Assembly (NCBI GenBank): GCA_030832825.1
Contig: JAURIJ010000024.1
Coordinates: 1 to 41,543 of the forward strand
DNA from: Gammaproteobacteria bacterium
Lineage (GTDB): Bacteria; Pseudomonadota; Gammaproteobacteria; Pseudomonadales; Pseudohongiellaceae
Reading direction: 5' to 3'
DNA length: 41,543 bases
Positions 7,527-17,954 of the stretch are shown piece by piece. The position numbers and the translations under genes are program-made. Numbering within the stretch: position 1 is the stretch's first letter; every line of letters begins with the position of its first letter. The notes under the pieces were generated by a model. That model ran no database searches and was not told the DNA's origin. It saw only the letters and a program-made list of their open reading frames with translations.

Positions 7527-9197
7527 ATGCAGCGCGAGTCCATGGAAGTTGATGTCGTCATTGTGGGAGCGGGGCCGGCCGGCCTTGCCACCGCCTGCAG
7601 ATTGCTGCAGCTGGCCAGGGAGTCCGGGCAGGAAGTCAGTGTCTGCGTGTTGGAGAAAGGCTCGGAAGTCGGGGCTCATATCCTCTCCGGCGCCGTCTTC
7701 GAACCCAGTGCCCTCGATGAGCTCTTTCCTGACTGGAAGGCACGCGGCGCGCCGTTGAACACCGCCGTCACCGGCGACGACGTCTACTATCTCTCCGGCC
7801 CCGAGAGTGCCGTGCGATTCCCCGGTCTGCTGGTGCCGCGGCCCATGCACAACGACGGCAACTACATCATTTCCCTGGGCAATCTCTGCCGCTGGCTGGC
7901 TGAGCAGGCCAGCGAGCTGGGTGCCGAGATCTTTCCGGGCTTCGCTGCCGCCGAAGTGCTCTATCACGAGGATGGCAGCGTGAAGGGCGTGGCCACGGGC
8001 GACATGGGCGTGGATGCTCATGGTCAGCACAAGGGCAGCTTCCAGCCGGGCTTCGAGTTTCATGCGCGTTACACTGTGTTTGCCGAGGGCTGCCGCGGTC
8101 ATCTGGGCAAGGAGCTGATCGAGCGTTTCCAACTGGCGCGTGACAGCGACCCGCAGCACTACGGCATCGGCCTCAAGGAGGTCTGGGAGATTCCCACCGA
8201 AAAGCACAAGGAAGGGCTGGTGGTGCACACGGCGGGCTATCCGCTGATCGGTGCAAGTGCGGCCGGCTCCAGTGGCGGCTTCCTCTATCACAGCGAGAAC
8301 AACCAGGTCTCGGTGGGGCTGATCGTGGATCTGGGCTATCGCAATCCGCATTTGAGCCCTTTCGAGGAGTTCCAGAAGTTCAAGCAGCATCCGGTCATCA
8401 AGCAGTACCTGCTGGGTGGCAAACGGCTGAGCTACGGCGCCAGAGCGCTGAACAAGGGCGGCCTGAATTCGCTGCCGCAGATGCATTTTCCCGGCGGGCT
8501 GCTGGTGGGGTGTGAAGCCGGCACCCTCAATGCCGCGAAGATCAAGGGCAGTCACACCGCGATGAAATCCGGCATGCTGGCGGCCGAGTTGCTGCACGCA
8601 GCGCTGCGTCAAGCGGACAGCGCTGGCGAGGCGCCGCGCGACCTGGTGGACTACGCCGACCGCTTCCGTCAGTCCAGCCTGCACGAAGAGCTGCAACGCT
8701 CGCGCAACTTCAGCGCCGGATTCCACGCGCTGGGCTTCTGGCTCGGCAGTGCCCTGGTGTATCTAGAACACAATGTCCTGCGCGGTCGCTTCCCCTTCAC
8801 GCTGCGCGACCGCACCCCGGATCACCTGCAGTTGCTGCCAGCCGCAAAGGCGCCACGCATCGAGTATGCGAAGCCTGATGGCAGGATCAGTTTCGACAGA
8901 CTTTCGTCCGTTTTCCTCTCCAACACCAATCACGAGGAGGACCAGCCCTGCCACCTGCGCCTGCGCGACCCCTCGATTCCGCTGTCGCAGAACCTGCCGC
9001 TCTACGACGAGCCGGCTCAGCGCTACTGCCCGGCAGGGGTCTATGAGATCGTGGAAGAGGCGGACGGCGCCAAGCGCTTCCAGATCAACGCGCAGAACTG
9101 CGTGCACTGCAAGACCTGCGACATCAAGGACCCGGCACAGAACATCCAGTGGGTGTCGCCCGAGGGGGGCGGCGGCCCCAACTATCCCAATATGTAG
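7527..9197 (+). CDS. electron transfer flavoprotein-ubiquinone oxidoreductase
   Basis: Membrane-associated iron-sulfur flavoprotein that passes electrons from reduced ETF (fed by acyl-CoA and other dehydrogenases) to ubiquinone. It is 556 residues long, typical for the family. The N-terminal FAD-binding motif VDVVIVGAGPAG is followed by the family-typical LEKGSEVGAHILSGAVFEP. The C-terminal ferredoxin-like domain carries the 4Fe-4S ligands in RYCPAGVYE and NCVHCKTCDIKDP, and ends GGGGPNYPNM as usual. The ATG at 7527 (MQRESMEVDVV) is favoured over 7524 and upstream starts because it matches the usual N-terminus and lies after GGGGTAGGA. Genes for ETF itself (etfAB) are not in the window. Confidence 0.95.
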   Translation: MQRESMEVDVVIVGAGPAGLATACRLLQLARESGQEVSVCVLEKGSEVGAHILSGAVFEPSALDELFPDWKARGAPLNTAVTGDDVYYLSGPESAVRFPGLLVPRPMHNDGNYIISLGNLCRWLAEQASELGAEIFPGFAAAEVLYHEDGSVKGVATGDMGVDAHGQHKGSFQPGFEFHARYTVFAEGCRGHLGKELIERFQLARDSDPQHYGIGLKEVWEIPTEKHKEGLVVHTAGYPLIGASAAGSSGGFLYHSENNQVSVGLIVDLGYRNPHLSPFEEFQKFKQHPVIKQYLLGGKRLSYGARALNKGGLNSLPQMHFPGGLLVGCEAGTLNAAKIKGSHTAMKSGMLAAELLHAALRQADSAGEAPRDLVDYADRFRQSSLHEELQRSRNFSAGFHALGFWLGSALVYLEHNVLRGRFPFTLRDRTPDHLQLLPAAKAPRIEYAKPDGRISFDRLSSVFLSNTNHEEDQPCHLRLRDPSIPLSQNLPLYDEPAQRYCPAGVYEIVEEADGAKRFQINAQNCVHCKTCDIKDPAQNIQWVSPEGGGGPNYPNM

Positions 9198-9257
9198 CGC
9201 TTGCCAAGGTTCTGACCCTGTCTTACTCTGGCCGCAACCGGGTTTCTGGAGATTGCG

Positions 9258-10802
9258 ATGAGTCGCCAGTTCGCCATTTTGACAGCCTGCCTGCTGTGGT
9301 CCTCGCAGTTGCAGGCACAGGTGGAACTGGCAGGGGAGCGCTGGTTTTCCGTTGCCACCCCCAGCTTCCAGATTCTCAGCCAGCGCTCGCGTGGCGACAC
9401 CGAGGAACAGGCGCGCCTGCTGGAGGCCTGGCGTCTAGCCGCGACACAGTTGCTGTCTCCGGCACTTGCCGTTGCCGCCGATCCGATTCCCAATTATCTC
9501 TACCTGTTCGACAACGACGATGACTATCGGCCCTTCGCCGAAGGTCAGGACTCCGCCTACCTGTACTCCTCGCCGCGTTCCAATTTCGTCGTGCTCTCCG
9601 ATGCGCGGGGTGCCCGAGATCTCGCGGAGCACCACTACAGCCACTTCCTCATCAATAATCGACCGATCGGTCTGCCGCGCTGGTTCGAGGAGGGCATGGC
9701 GCACTATCTTTCCCGCCTGCGGGTAGAGGAGGGGCAGGTCAGCCTGATTCCTCTGGCACGCGAGCAGTACGAACTCGTGCTCGAGGTGAACGACGTGCTG
9801 ACGCTCGACGAAATCCTCCATGACGATGCCGCGCTCGCGTCACCCCGCCTCGTGCAGCTGGCCAATCTGAAGTCGGGGCTTTTCGTGCACTTCCTGCAGC
9901 ACGCGCACGAGTACGAGGGCTTCATGGATCGTCGTGCCCAACTGCAGGACTACCTTGGTGAGCTGCAGCAATCCCGCGCGGAGCGCTTCGCTTACGATCA
10001 GTCCTTCGACGTCTCTCTGACGGCGCTGGCGCAGGAGTTCGATCGCTTCCTCGTGCTGTTGAGTGAGACGCGCGAGGACGAACGCACTCTCTTCACGCAA
10101 GTCGAGATGGCCGAGTATTCGGCGCAGCAGGCACCCGCCGCGCAGGTCATGCTGCAACTGGGCGAGTTGGCCCTGCATGCTGGACGCTTTGATCTTTCGC
10201 ACGCCTATTTCACGGCGCTGACGCAGGGCACTGCGCCACCGGGGCGGGCTTTTTCGGGGCAGGCCGATGCCCTGCGCATGCGCGAATCCGAAGAAGGCGA
10301 GGTGGCACCTGAAGTGGAGCCGCTGTATCGGCAGGCGCAGGACGTCGAGTCGGACGACTATCAGCTCTATCTCGATTACGGACAGTACCTGGACACGGAA
10401 CTGAAAGACTGTGATGCGGACTACTCCCCTGCGCAGCGCGAACAGATGCAGCGGCTCATGCAGGAGCAGTTCACCCGAGCCCTGGCCCTGAATCCGGCGT
10501 CTCCCGAAGTCCAGTTGTCCTACGCCCAGCTGTTCAGTCTGCCTGGTGCCGACTGGCAGCAGGGGCTGCCCCATCAGCAGCGAGCGCTGAGCAGCCTGGG
10601 CGCAGATTCCTTTGTTCTGGAACAGGCTGTCGATTACGCCATTCTGGCTGACCGACTTGCCGACGCTCGACGTCTTGTCGAGCGCATGGCCCGGCCGATG
10701 CACTTCTGGGGCGAGCATCCCTGGATCGGTGCATTGAACGGCAAGCTGCAGGCTGCCGAGCGCGGGCAGCGCTGGGATGCCTGTGCTGAGCCTGGGCAAT
10801 GA
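9258..10802 (+). CDS. exported gluzincin-like protein with altered active site and helical-repeat C-terminus
   Basis: A 514-residue periplasmic protein (signal peptide about 1-21, LQA-QVE). Residues about 25-270 resemble secreted DUF1570-type/gluzincin metallopeptidase domains: a candidate metal site HHYSH at 125-129 is followed by the family-like LPRWFEEGMAHYLS (Glu144/Glu145). The expected motif is HExxH, and here the catalytic glutamate position is histidine (codons CAC CAC TAC AGC CAC), so peptidase activity is doubtful. The C-terminal half is alpha-helical with TPR-like segments (for example QLGELALHAGRFDLSHAYF). Its stop overlaps the next gene's ATG (ATGA). GGAG about 7 bases upstream supports the start. 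This is the first gene of a three-gene cluster of exported proteins. Confidence 0.75.
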   Translation: MSRQFAILTACLLWSSQLQAQVELAGERWFSVATPSFQILSQRSRGDTEEQARLLEAWRLAATQLLSPALAVAADPIPNYLYLFDNDDDYRPFAEGQDSAYLYSSPRSNFVVLSDARGARDLAEHHYSHFLINNRPIGLPRWFEEGMAHYLSRLRVEEGQVSLIPLAREQYELVLEVNDVLTLDEILHDDAALASPRLVQLANLKSGLFVHFLQHAHEYEGFMDRRAQLQDYLGELQQSRAERFAYDQSFDVSLTALAQEFDRFLVLLSETREDERTLFTQVEMAEYSAQQAPAAQVMLQLGELALHAGRFDLSHAYFTALTQGTAPPGRAFSGQADALRMRESEEGEVAPEVEPLYRQAQDVESDDYQLYLDYGQYLDTELKDCDADYSPAQREQMQRLMQEQFTRALALNPASPEVQLSYAQLFSLPGADWQQGLPHQQRALSSLGADSFVLEQAVDYAILADRLADARRLVERMARPMHFWGEHPWIGALNGKLQAAERGQRWDACAEPGQ

Positions 10803-12256
10803 TCCTGGTCTCAAGAGCAGGCAGCATGCGCAGCATCACCATGGTAGTGGCACTGGTGTCTGCCCTGTTCGCTTCGGTGACCCTGTCTGACGTTCTTGAT
10901 CCGGAAAGCCCCGCAGAGGCGCCGCTGCAGCAGCTCGAGGCGGCACTGAACGCCGCTGGCGTGGACATCGCGTTCAATCTCAATCGACGTCAGGTGGCGG
11001 ACGTTTCACCGCGCCGACCCCGTGTGGGGGCATTGGCGGATATCCCGCCCCTGAGCTTTCCGGATTCCGAACAACTGCTGAACTGGGAAGAGGCTTTTGT
11101 CCGCGGCGAAATCGGCGCCCTGGCTTTTCTGCTGGACCGTCCACAAAAGCCGACGAGCGATGAAGACTTTCATCGTCGCTGGCTCGATACCCCGGCAGCG
11201 CAGCGTCATGTCCTGAGCTTTCATCGCGCCGATGCCGCAACGGCGGCCATGCTGCAGACGCTGCTGGACGCGCAGTATTCGACGCTGCTGCTGAGCGGCG
11301 GTGCTGCCGGGCAGGCCCCGGAGTCGGGTGGTCGTCTGTTTGCCACGGCCGGGCGGCGCTGGGTCGTGGATTCACCGGCAGCCCGCGATGCCGCTCTGAG
11401 CATCCCCGAGTTCGCGCTGCTGGGCGAGGCTCTGCGCCGCGACAGCGATTCCGCCATCGATCCCGACAGTCGGGCACTGCGGCGCATCGCGTCGAGCGAG
11501 CCGGCCGTGTTCCTCAAGGAACGCCTGGGTGACGAGTTCGAGGCCTCGACGATTCCCGAAATCATCGTGCCCGGCGGAATTGCCTTCGGAGAAAACGCGG
11601 TCTTGCACTCTGAGAATGTCGCCCTGGTGTTCGCCGACGATCGCTTGTGGCTCGCGCAGGAGGGGAGTCGTCATCCTCTGCCGGCCGAAGCCCCGGCCCT
11701 GCTCAAGGCCGCCTTTGATCTCGCCGGGCGCGCGGAGCGCACAGGCTCGGACGCCATTGTCGACATCGATGAGCGCGGGCGGGTGCGACTCTCGTCTGAG
11801 TTGAAGGATACGGATCTTGGCGTGGCGATGGTCCGGCTGGATATGGAACCGTTCAATCATGTGACGCGACTGGATGTCCTCAAGAGCGTGATCATCGATA
11901 CCAGCGTGGCGATTGAAGAGAGGCAGGATGGCCTGCATTTTGCGACGCAGTACGAGGTGCGTTTCCTGCAGTCCGACCGATTGCGCATTGCCCGCACGCA
12001 GGCGGCGCTGGTATATCGCTACGACTCGGCGGGTGAGGCGGCGACATTCAAGGAAGCCTGGGGGCCCGAGGCCTTCCGGCTGGAGGGGCGTACCGATTTC
12101 AATGCCCTCGGTCGCAGCACCGTCGAGGCCGGCAGATACGCCGCCTGGATAGCGCTGTTCCGCAATGTGCACGGAAATGCACTGGATTTCAGCCACGGAC
12201 GCTACGAATTTCTGAAACTGGACAAGGCGGGTCGGGCAACACCCACCCGGATGTGA
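10799..12256 (+). CDS. exported protein of unknown function
   Basis: I do not recognise this 485-residue protein. From the ATG at 10799 it begins MILVSRAGSMRSITMVVALV; a second methionine in frame at 10826 (MRSITMVVALVSALFAS) would give a neater signal peptide. The mature part has no cysteine-rich, transmembrane or nucleotide-binding motif that I can see, and it is rich in acidic and arginine residues with beta-rich C-terminal segments. The four-base overlap with the previous gene and the six-base gap to the next imply one transcript and probably a joint function in the envelope. Confidence 0.7.
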   Translation: MILVSRAGSMRSITMVVALVSALFASVTLSDVLDPESPAEAPLQQLEAALNAAGVDIAFNLNRRQVADVSPRRPRVGALADIPPLSFPDSEQLLNWEEAFVRGEIGALAFLLDRPQKPTSDEDFHRRWLDTPAAQRHVLSFHRADAATAAMLQTLLDAQYSTLLLSGGAAGQAPESGGRLFATAGRRWVVDSPAARDAALSIPEFALLGEALRRDSDSAIDPDSRALRRIASSEPAVFLKERLGDEFEASTIPEIIVPGGIAFGENAVLHSENVALVFADDRLWLAQEGSRHPLPAEAPALLKAAFDLAGRAERTGSDAIVDIDERGRVRLSSELKDTDLGVAMVRLDMEPFNHVTRLDVLKSVIIDTSVAIEERQDGLHFATQYEVRFLQSDRLRIARTQAALVYRYDSAGEAATFKEAWGPEAFRLEGRTDFNALGRSTVEAGRYAAWIALFRNVHGNALDFSHGRYEFLKLDKAGRATPTRM

Positions 12257-12262
12257 GCGGCG

Positions 12263-13459
12263 ATGTGGACGAAATACACCCTGGTGCGTGCGGGTGTGCT
12301 GCTGATGCTGGCGGCACTGCTCGCCGGTTGTTCCGTGATCCGGCTGGAGCTGCCCTTTTCCTCGGACAATGCTCTGGAGGCGCAGATTCTGTCGCAGCAG
12401 GAAGACGCCTTCCCGCAACTCGATGCTCTGGCCTTGAATCAAGAGATCATCGACTACCTCGATACGCATGTGACCGATCGCAGTTCGGACTATCGTATCG
12501 TCGATCGTCTGCAGCAGCTGCTCTTCACCGAAGACTATCTCAATCTGCAATATGACGATCAGCGCACGCGCACGGCGGTGCAAACCTTTGCCGACAGACA
12601 GGGCAATTGTCTGTCGGTGGTCAGCCTGTACATCGCCATGGCGCGTCATCTGGGCGTCAATGCCCAATACCAGACGGTGCGGGTGCGCCCGAGCTGGGAT
12701 CGCCGCGGTGACCATCTGGTGCTGAGTCAGCATATCAATGCCATCGGGCGCCTTGATCAGAACACCCAGTACGTCGTCGACTTCACGCCCGAGATCACGC
12801 TGCAACAGCTGACGGCGAGCAAAGTCACCGATGCGCAGGGGCGGGCACTGTATTTCAACAACCTGGGGGTCGAGGCACTGATTGCCAACGAGCTGGAGAT
12901 GGCGGTGACCTATTTCCGCAATGCGCTGTGGATCGACGCGGATCAGTCCATTGTCTGGAACAATCTGGGCTCCACCTACAGCAGGCTGGGGAATCGCGAG
13001 CTTGCTGCCTACTCGTATCGCAAGTCCTTCTCTCTGGATCGCAAGAATTCCACAGCCATCAACAACCTGGTGAAATTCCACACGGCGGAGGGCGACCTGG
13101 AAACGGCGCAACGGTACGCCAGAGCCATCGAGCGCTTCAACGAAAGCAATCCCTACTTTCATTACAGCCTGGGCAATGAGGCCTATGCACAGGGGGATTT
13201 CCAGCAGGCACGCACGCATTACGAGCGCGCGATCCGGCGCAAGGACAGTGAGCCGGACTTCTATCTGGCCTTGAGCAAGACTTGGGAAATCCTGGGAGAC
13301 ATGGAGCAGTCTGCGACGCAGATGGCGCTTGCGCGGGTTGCCGTGCTGACAAGCAATCAGCTTTATTTGCCGAGTCGTGACAAGGTGCGCGTGCTGGATG
13401 AGCGGTCGATTCTGCGCTCATCCAGTGCGGGGTTCAGTGTGCGGGCAACGCCGCGCTGA
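12263..13459 (+). CDS. lipoprotein with transglutaminase-like domain and TPR repeats
   Basis: A 398-residue outer-membrane or periplasmic lipoprotein. The lipobox is LAGC, with Cys23 as the lipidated residue. A transglutaminase-like cysteine-protease fold spans about residues 60-180 with a candidate triad: Cys116 in GNCLSVVS, His157 in SQHINAIG and Asp173 in VVDFTPE. From about 195 to the end there are TPR repeats (YFNNLGVEALIANELEMA, WNNLGSTYSRLGNRELAAYS, YHYSLGNEAYAQGDF-like units). Transglutaminase-like plus TPR proteins occur in several bacterial envelope systems; the substrate here is unknown. It closes the cluster begun by the gluzincin-like gene and ends 15 bases from the convergent ispB stop. 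Confidence 0.82.
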   Translation: MWTKYTLVRAGVLLMLAALLAGCSVIRLELPFSSDNALEAQILSQQEDAFPQLDALALNQEIIDYLDTHVTDRSSDYRIVDRLQQLLFTEDYLNLQYDDQRTRTAVQTFADRQGNCLSVVSLYIAMARHLGVNAQYQTVRVRPSWDRRGDHLVLSQHINAIGRLDQNTQYVVDFTPEITLQQLTASKVTDAQGRALYFNNLGVEALIANELEMAVTYFRNALWIDADQSIVWNNLGSTYSRLGNRELAAYSYRKSFSLDRKNSTAINNLVKFHTAEGDLETAQRYARAIERFNESNPYFHYSLGNEAYAQGDFQQARTHYERAIRRKDSEPDFYLALSKTWEILGDMEQSATQMALARVAVLTSNQLYLPSRDKVRVLDERSILRSSSAGFSVRATPR

Positions 13460-13474
13460 GGGGAGAGGATGGTC

Positions 13475-14464
13475 TCAGCTGCTGCGGCGGACGGACAGGT
13501 TGGCCATGTCCAGAAGGGCGTTGCGGAACGGTGTGTCGGGCAGCTGGTTAAGCAGTGCAATCGCCGTGTCAGCCTGCTTCAACGCCAGATCCCGAGTGTA
13601 TTCCAGGCTGCCGCATTGGCGCACGATGGCGATCACGCGCTGCAAGACGCTATCGCGGCTGTCACTGCCTTGCTGTTGGCCGCCGGTCTCGATACAGCGG
13701 CGCAGCAGGGCCGCGTTATCCGCGTCGGTATTGCGCATGGCGTGGATGAGCGGAAGTGTCGGTTTTCCTTCGGCCAGATCGTCGCCCACGTTCTTGCCCA
13801 TGGTGGCGGCGTCGCCGTCGTAGTCCAGCACGTCATCGATTAACTGGAATGCCATGCCGATATGCATGCCGGCGTCGCGCAGGATTGCCCGCTGCGCGTC
13901 GGTGGCTCCGGCAAGCAGGGCGCCGCATTCGGCAGCAGCCTGGAAGAGAATGGCCGTCTTGTGACGGATCACATTCATGTAGCCTTCCTGGGTCGCCGCG
14001 CTGTTGTGCTTGTTGATCAGTTGCAGCACCTCGCCTTCGGCGATGCGATTGGTGGTGTCGGCTATGATGCGCATGATATCCATGCTGCCGATGCTGACCA
14101 GAATCTGGAAGGCGCGTGAATAGATGAAGTCGCCTACCAGCACACTCGAGGGATTGTTCCATTTCTCATTCGCGGTCGGGCGGCCGCGGCGCATGGCCGA
14201 CATGTCCACGACATCATCATGCAGCAGGGTGGCGGTATGGATGAATTCGATCACGGCGGCCAGTCGGATGTGCTCTTTACCCTCATAGCCGCAGCTGCGT
14301 GCACTGAGAAGTACGAGAACCGGTCGCATGCGTTTGCCGCCTGCGTCAATGATGTAATGCCCGATGCTCTCGACCAGCGCGACATCGGAGTAGAGCTGAT
14401 CGACAATCACCTGATTGACAGCTTCGAAATCGGACGCGACAACCGCGCGAATCTGTTTGTACAT
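13475..14464 (-). CDS. ispB: all-trans polyprenyl (octaprenyl-type) diphosphate synthase
   Basis: Cytoplasmic prenyltransferase that condenses farnesyl diphosphate with isopentenyl diphosphate units to make the ubiquinone side chain. It is 329 residues. The first aspartate-rich motif is LLHDDVVDMS, the second QLIDDVLDYDGD; GGKRMRP and GDFIYSRAF are also characteristic. The product length (C40 or C45) cannot be told from sequence alone. It is divergent from rplU, the arrangement found in E. coli and Pseudomonas, which supports the identification. Confidence 0.96.
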   Translation of the reverse strand: MYKQIRAVVASDFEAVNQVIVDQLYSDVALVESIGHYIIDAGGKRMRPVLVLLSARSCGYEGKEHIRLAAVIEFIHTATLLHDDVVDMSAMRRGRPTANEKWNNPSSVLVGDFIYSRAFQILVSIGSMDIMRIIADTTNRIAEGEVLQLINKHNSAATQEGYMNVIRHKTAILFQAAAECGALLAGATDAQRAILRDAGMHIGMAFQLIDDVLDYDGDAATMGKNVGDDLAEGKPTLPLIHAMRNTDADNAALLRRCIETGGQQQGSDSRDSVLQRVIAIVRQCGSLEYTRDLALKQADTAIALLNQLPDTPFRNALLDMANLSVRRSS

Positions 14465-14561
14465 GGAACTACCGTGATCAATGCCGTCGCCGGCCGAGGC
14501 CTTGCCAATCTGCCGGGAGAAAGCACGCGGGCGCTGGAGCTGGGTGGAAAATGAGCCTGCA

Positions 14562-14589
14562 TGCTAGGGGCGAAGGGCATGACTGTCAA
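14562..14589 (-). promoter_or_regulatory. predicted sigma-70 promoter of ispB
   Basis: On the minus strand, TTGACA (14584-14589) is separated by 16 bases from TAGCAT (14562-14567). The -35 is perfect and the -10 matches at four of six positions. It lies about 100 bases before the ispB start. Confidence 0.55.
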
Positions 14590-14654
14590 GAATGACGGGC
14601 TGTGCAGGCGTGTCGCAATTGGGCGAATTGATTGGATAATTTCAATACTCAGGC

Positions 14655-14683
14655 TTGCCACTGCCGGAGTGTTCTCGTAAAAT
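14655..14683 (+). promoter_or_regulatory. predicted sigma-70 promoter of rplU-rpmA
   Basis: TTGCCA (14655-14660) and TAAAAT (14678-14683) match the consensus at five of six positions each, with ideal 17-base spacing. The transcript would have a leader of about 105 bases before rplU, long enough for regulation by a ribosomal protein, though I could not identify a specific binding structure. Confidence 0.7.
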
Positions 14684-14797
14684 GCCCGCCCCTATAGGCA
14701 CTGCTGGACTACAGGTTCGCTGACCCGACACAACGGTGTCACGTTGAGACCGCAGCGCTGGCAGAGAACACCCCTATACCCCAATCTGGAGTGAAAT

Positions 14798-15109
14798 ATG
14801 TACGCGGTAATTGAAAGTGGTGGCAAGCAACACCGAGTGGTTGAGGGCGAGATCCTCAAGCTGGAGAAACTGGAAGCCGCGACAGGTGAACAGGTCAGCT
14901 TCGACAAGGTGCTGATGGTTGGCGAGGGTGAGTCCGTGAAGATCGGTGCTCCCTACGTCGCAGGCAGCAAGGTGACTGCAGAAGTCGTGGCTCAGGGTCG
15001 TGCCGACAAGGTGCGCATCATCAAGTTCCGTCGCCGCAAGCACCACCTGAAGCACCAGGGCCACCGTCAGTGGTTCACTGCAGTCAAGATCACAGGCATT
15101 TCCGTTTAA
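14798..15109 (+). CDS. rplU: 50S ribosomal protein L21
   Basis: A 103-residue large-subunit protein that binds 23S r[17 protein letters not shown] at the start and [15 protein letters not shown] near the end are diagnostic of L21. GGAG about 7 bases before the ATG is the ribosome binding site. It is followed 29 bases later by rpmA, the universal bacterial order. Confidence 0.99.
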   Translation: MYAVIESGGKQHRVVEGEILKLEKLEAATGEQVSFDKVLMVGEGESVKIGAPYVAGSKVTAEVVAQGRADKVRIIKFRRRKHHLKHQGHRQWFTAVKITGISV

Positions 15110-15138
15110 AGTCGGGCGCAAGCTGGCAGGAGTAGAAA

Positions 15139-15396
15139 ATGGCTCATAAAAAGGCAGGTGGTAGTACCAGTAACGGCCGCGATTCCCAGTCGAAGCGACT
15201 TGGTGTGAAGCGTTTCGGCGGCGAGACAGTGCTGGCAGGCAATATCCTCGTGCGTCAGCGCGGCACTCACTTTCACCCCGGTGTGAATGTCGGTCTTGGC
15301 AAGGATCACACGATCTTCGCGACCGTCACCGGCACAGTGAAGTTCGAAGTCAAAGGTCCGGCCCGCAGAAAATACGTCAGTATTGTTCCGGTCTGA
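15139..15396 (+). CDS. rpmA: 50S ribosomal protein L27
   Basis: An 85-residue protein of the large subunit near the peptidyl transferase centre. [16 protein letters not shown] is the classic N-terminus without the cleavable extension of Firmicutes. GVKRFGGE and [11 protein letters not shown] are family signatures. AGGAG lies before the ATG. A strong terminator follows, separating rplU-rpmA from obgE. Confidence 0.99.
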   Translation: MAHKKAGGSTSNGRDSQSKRLGVKRFGGETVLAGNILVRQRGTHFHPGVNVGLGKDHTIFATVTGTVKFEVKGPARRKYVSIVPV

Positions 15397-15453
15397 TCCG
15401 ACATTTCAATTCGTTCGCCGAGCATCCTGGCCAGTGGTCGAGTGTGCTCGGGT

Positions 15454-15482
15454 AAAAAGCCTCGTCCGTGACGGGGCTTTTT
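15454..15482 (+). terminator. intrinsic terminator after rpmA
   Basis: A 13-bp stem with one G-T pair, AAAAAGCCTCGTC pairing with GACGGGGCTTTTT around a CGT loop, ends in five T residues. The A-rich left arm could also let it act from the other strand, but no minus-strand gene ends here. Confidence 0.9.
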
Positions 15483-15539
15483 CATATTGGGCAAATCGCC
15501 ACATCAGCGCTTAAGGCATCCCGGTTTCGGGGCAGGTAA

Positions 15540-16715
<1,176 letters not shown>

Positions 16716-16745
16716 TGATTTGACGAAACTGCGAGACCTGTCTGC

Positions 16746-17867
16746 ATGATGCGAAAAGACTTGCTGAAGACGCGTTGCTGGGTAGTGAAGATCGGCAGCT
16801 CCCTGATCACCAACAATGGTCTCGGGCTGGACAAGCAGGCCATTTCGGCCTGGGTGGGACAACTGGTCGCCATGCAGAAGCAGGGCATTCAGGTGGTGCT
16901 GGTTTCTTCGGGTGCTGTGGCCGAGGGCGTTGCCCGCCTGGGGCTCAAGAAACGACCGAAAGAGATTCATTTGCAGCAGGCCGCGGCGGCAGTCGGTCAG
17001 ATGGGCTTGATCCAGACCTACGAAACCTTCTTCAAGGAGTACGGTGTCCACACGGCGCAGATACTCCTCACCCATGATGATCTTTCCAATCGCACGCGTT
17101 ACCTCAATGCGCGCAGCACGCTCCGTACCCTTGTCGACATGAGGGTCATCCCGGTCATCAATGAAAACGACACCGTGGCCACCGCAGAGCTGTGCTTTGG
17201 TGACAACGACACACTCGGGGCTCTGGTGGCCAATCTGGTGAATGCCGATGCGCTCGTCATCCTCACGGATCAAAAGGGGCTGCACGAGTCGGATCCCCGG
17301 CAGAATCCGGAGTCCCCGGTCATCAGCACGGCCATGGCGGGCGATCCCACGCTGGCCGGCATGGCCGGCGAAGGCGGCAGTCTGGGACGTGGCGGCATGA
17401 TCACCAAGGTGTCTGCAGCCAAGCTGGCGGCGCGTTCGGGCGCCTGCACCCTCATAGCCAGCGGTCGCGAACCGGACGTGCTGGTCAGGCTGGCGCAGGG
17501 CGAAGAGATCGGTACCTTGCTGTTGCCCGAGAAGCAACCCATGGCTGCGCGCAAGCAGTGGCTTGCCGGTCAGCTCAAGGCGAAAGGGCAGTTGATCATC
17601 GATGCCGGTGCCGTGAAGGTGTTGACGGGATCAGGTCGCAGTCTGCTGCCTGTCGGGGTGATTGCATGCCACGGCCAGTTCGAGCGAGGAGAAGTTGTCA
17701 CGTGTCTCGATGAGAACGGCAAGGAAGTCGCACGCGGCCTGGTGAATTACGACAGTCGTGAAACCGCGAAACTCCTGCGTCTGTCCAGTGACCGGATAGA
17801 AGACGTGCTGGGCTACTCTGGCGAAGAGGAAATGATCCATCGCGACAACATGGTGCTTGTGGAATAG
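16746..17867 (+). CDS. proB: glutamate 5-kinase
   Basis: Catalyses ATP-dependent phosphorylation of glutamate, the first step of proline synthesis, in the cytoplasm. It is 373 residues: an amino-acid-kinase domain ([39 protein letters not shown]) followed by a C-terminal PUA domain from about residue 280, as in E. coli ProB. Start may be ATG 16746 or the adjacent ATG 16749; the ribosome binding site is weak. It lies 30 bases after obgE and is probably co-transcribed with it. proA is not in the window. Confidence 0.97.
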   Translation: MMRKDLLKTRCWVVKIGSSLITNNGLGLDKQAISAWVGQLVAMQKQGIQVVLVSSGAVAEGVARLGLKKRPKEIHLQQAAAAVGQMGLIQTYETFFKEYGVHTAQILLTHDDLSNRTRYLNARSTLRTLVDMRVIPVINENDTVATAELCFGDNDTLGALVANLVNADALVILTDQKGLHESDPRQNPESPVISTAMAGDPTLAGMAGEGGSLGRGGMITKVSAAKLAARSGACTLIASGREPDVLVRLAQGEEIGTLLLPEKQPMAARKQWLAGQLKAKGQLIIDAGAVKVLTGSGRSLLPVGVIACHGQFERGEVVTCLDENGKEVARGLVNYDSRETAKLLRLSSDRIEDVLGYSGEEEMIHRDNMVLVE

Positions 17868-17905
17868 GGCGTCCCGGCCGCAGCGGGATCATGATTCCTG
17901 CGCCA

Positions 17906-17934
17906 ATAAAAAAACCGGCTTCAGCCGGTTTTTT
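17906..17934. terminator. bidirectional terminator between proB and rpsT
   Basis: The stem AAAAACCGGC / GCCGGTTTTT surrounds a TTCA loop, with A-rich and T-rich flanks. It lies 38 bases after the proB stop and about 20 bases after the rpsT stop on the other strand, so it can serve both convergent transcripts. Confidence 0.92.
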
Positions 17935-17954
17935 CATTTCCACTGCTGCAGATA

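Noticed and set aside
11372-13219. A 615-codon minus-strand frame over the orphan and lipoprotein genes
   Set aside because: It spans the junction of two plus-strand genes with lipobox, triad and TPR repeats; its own translation shows no domain.
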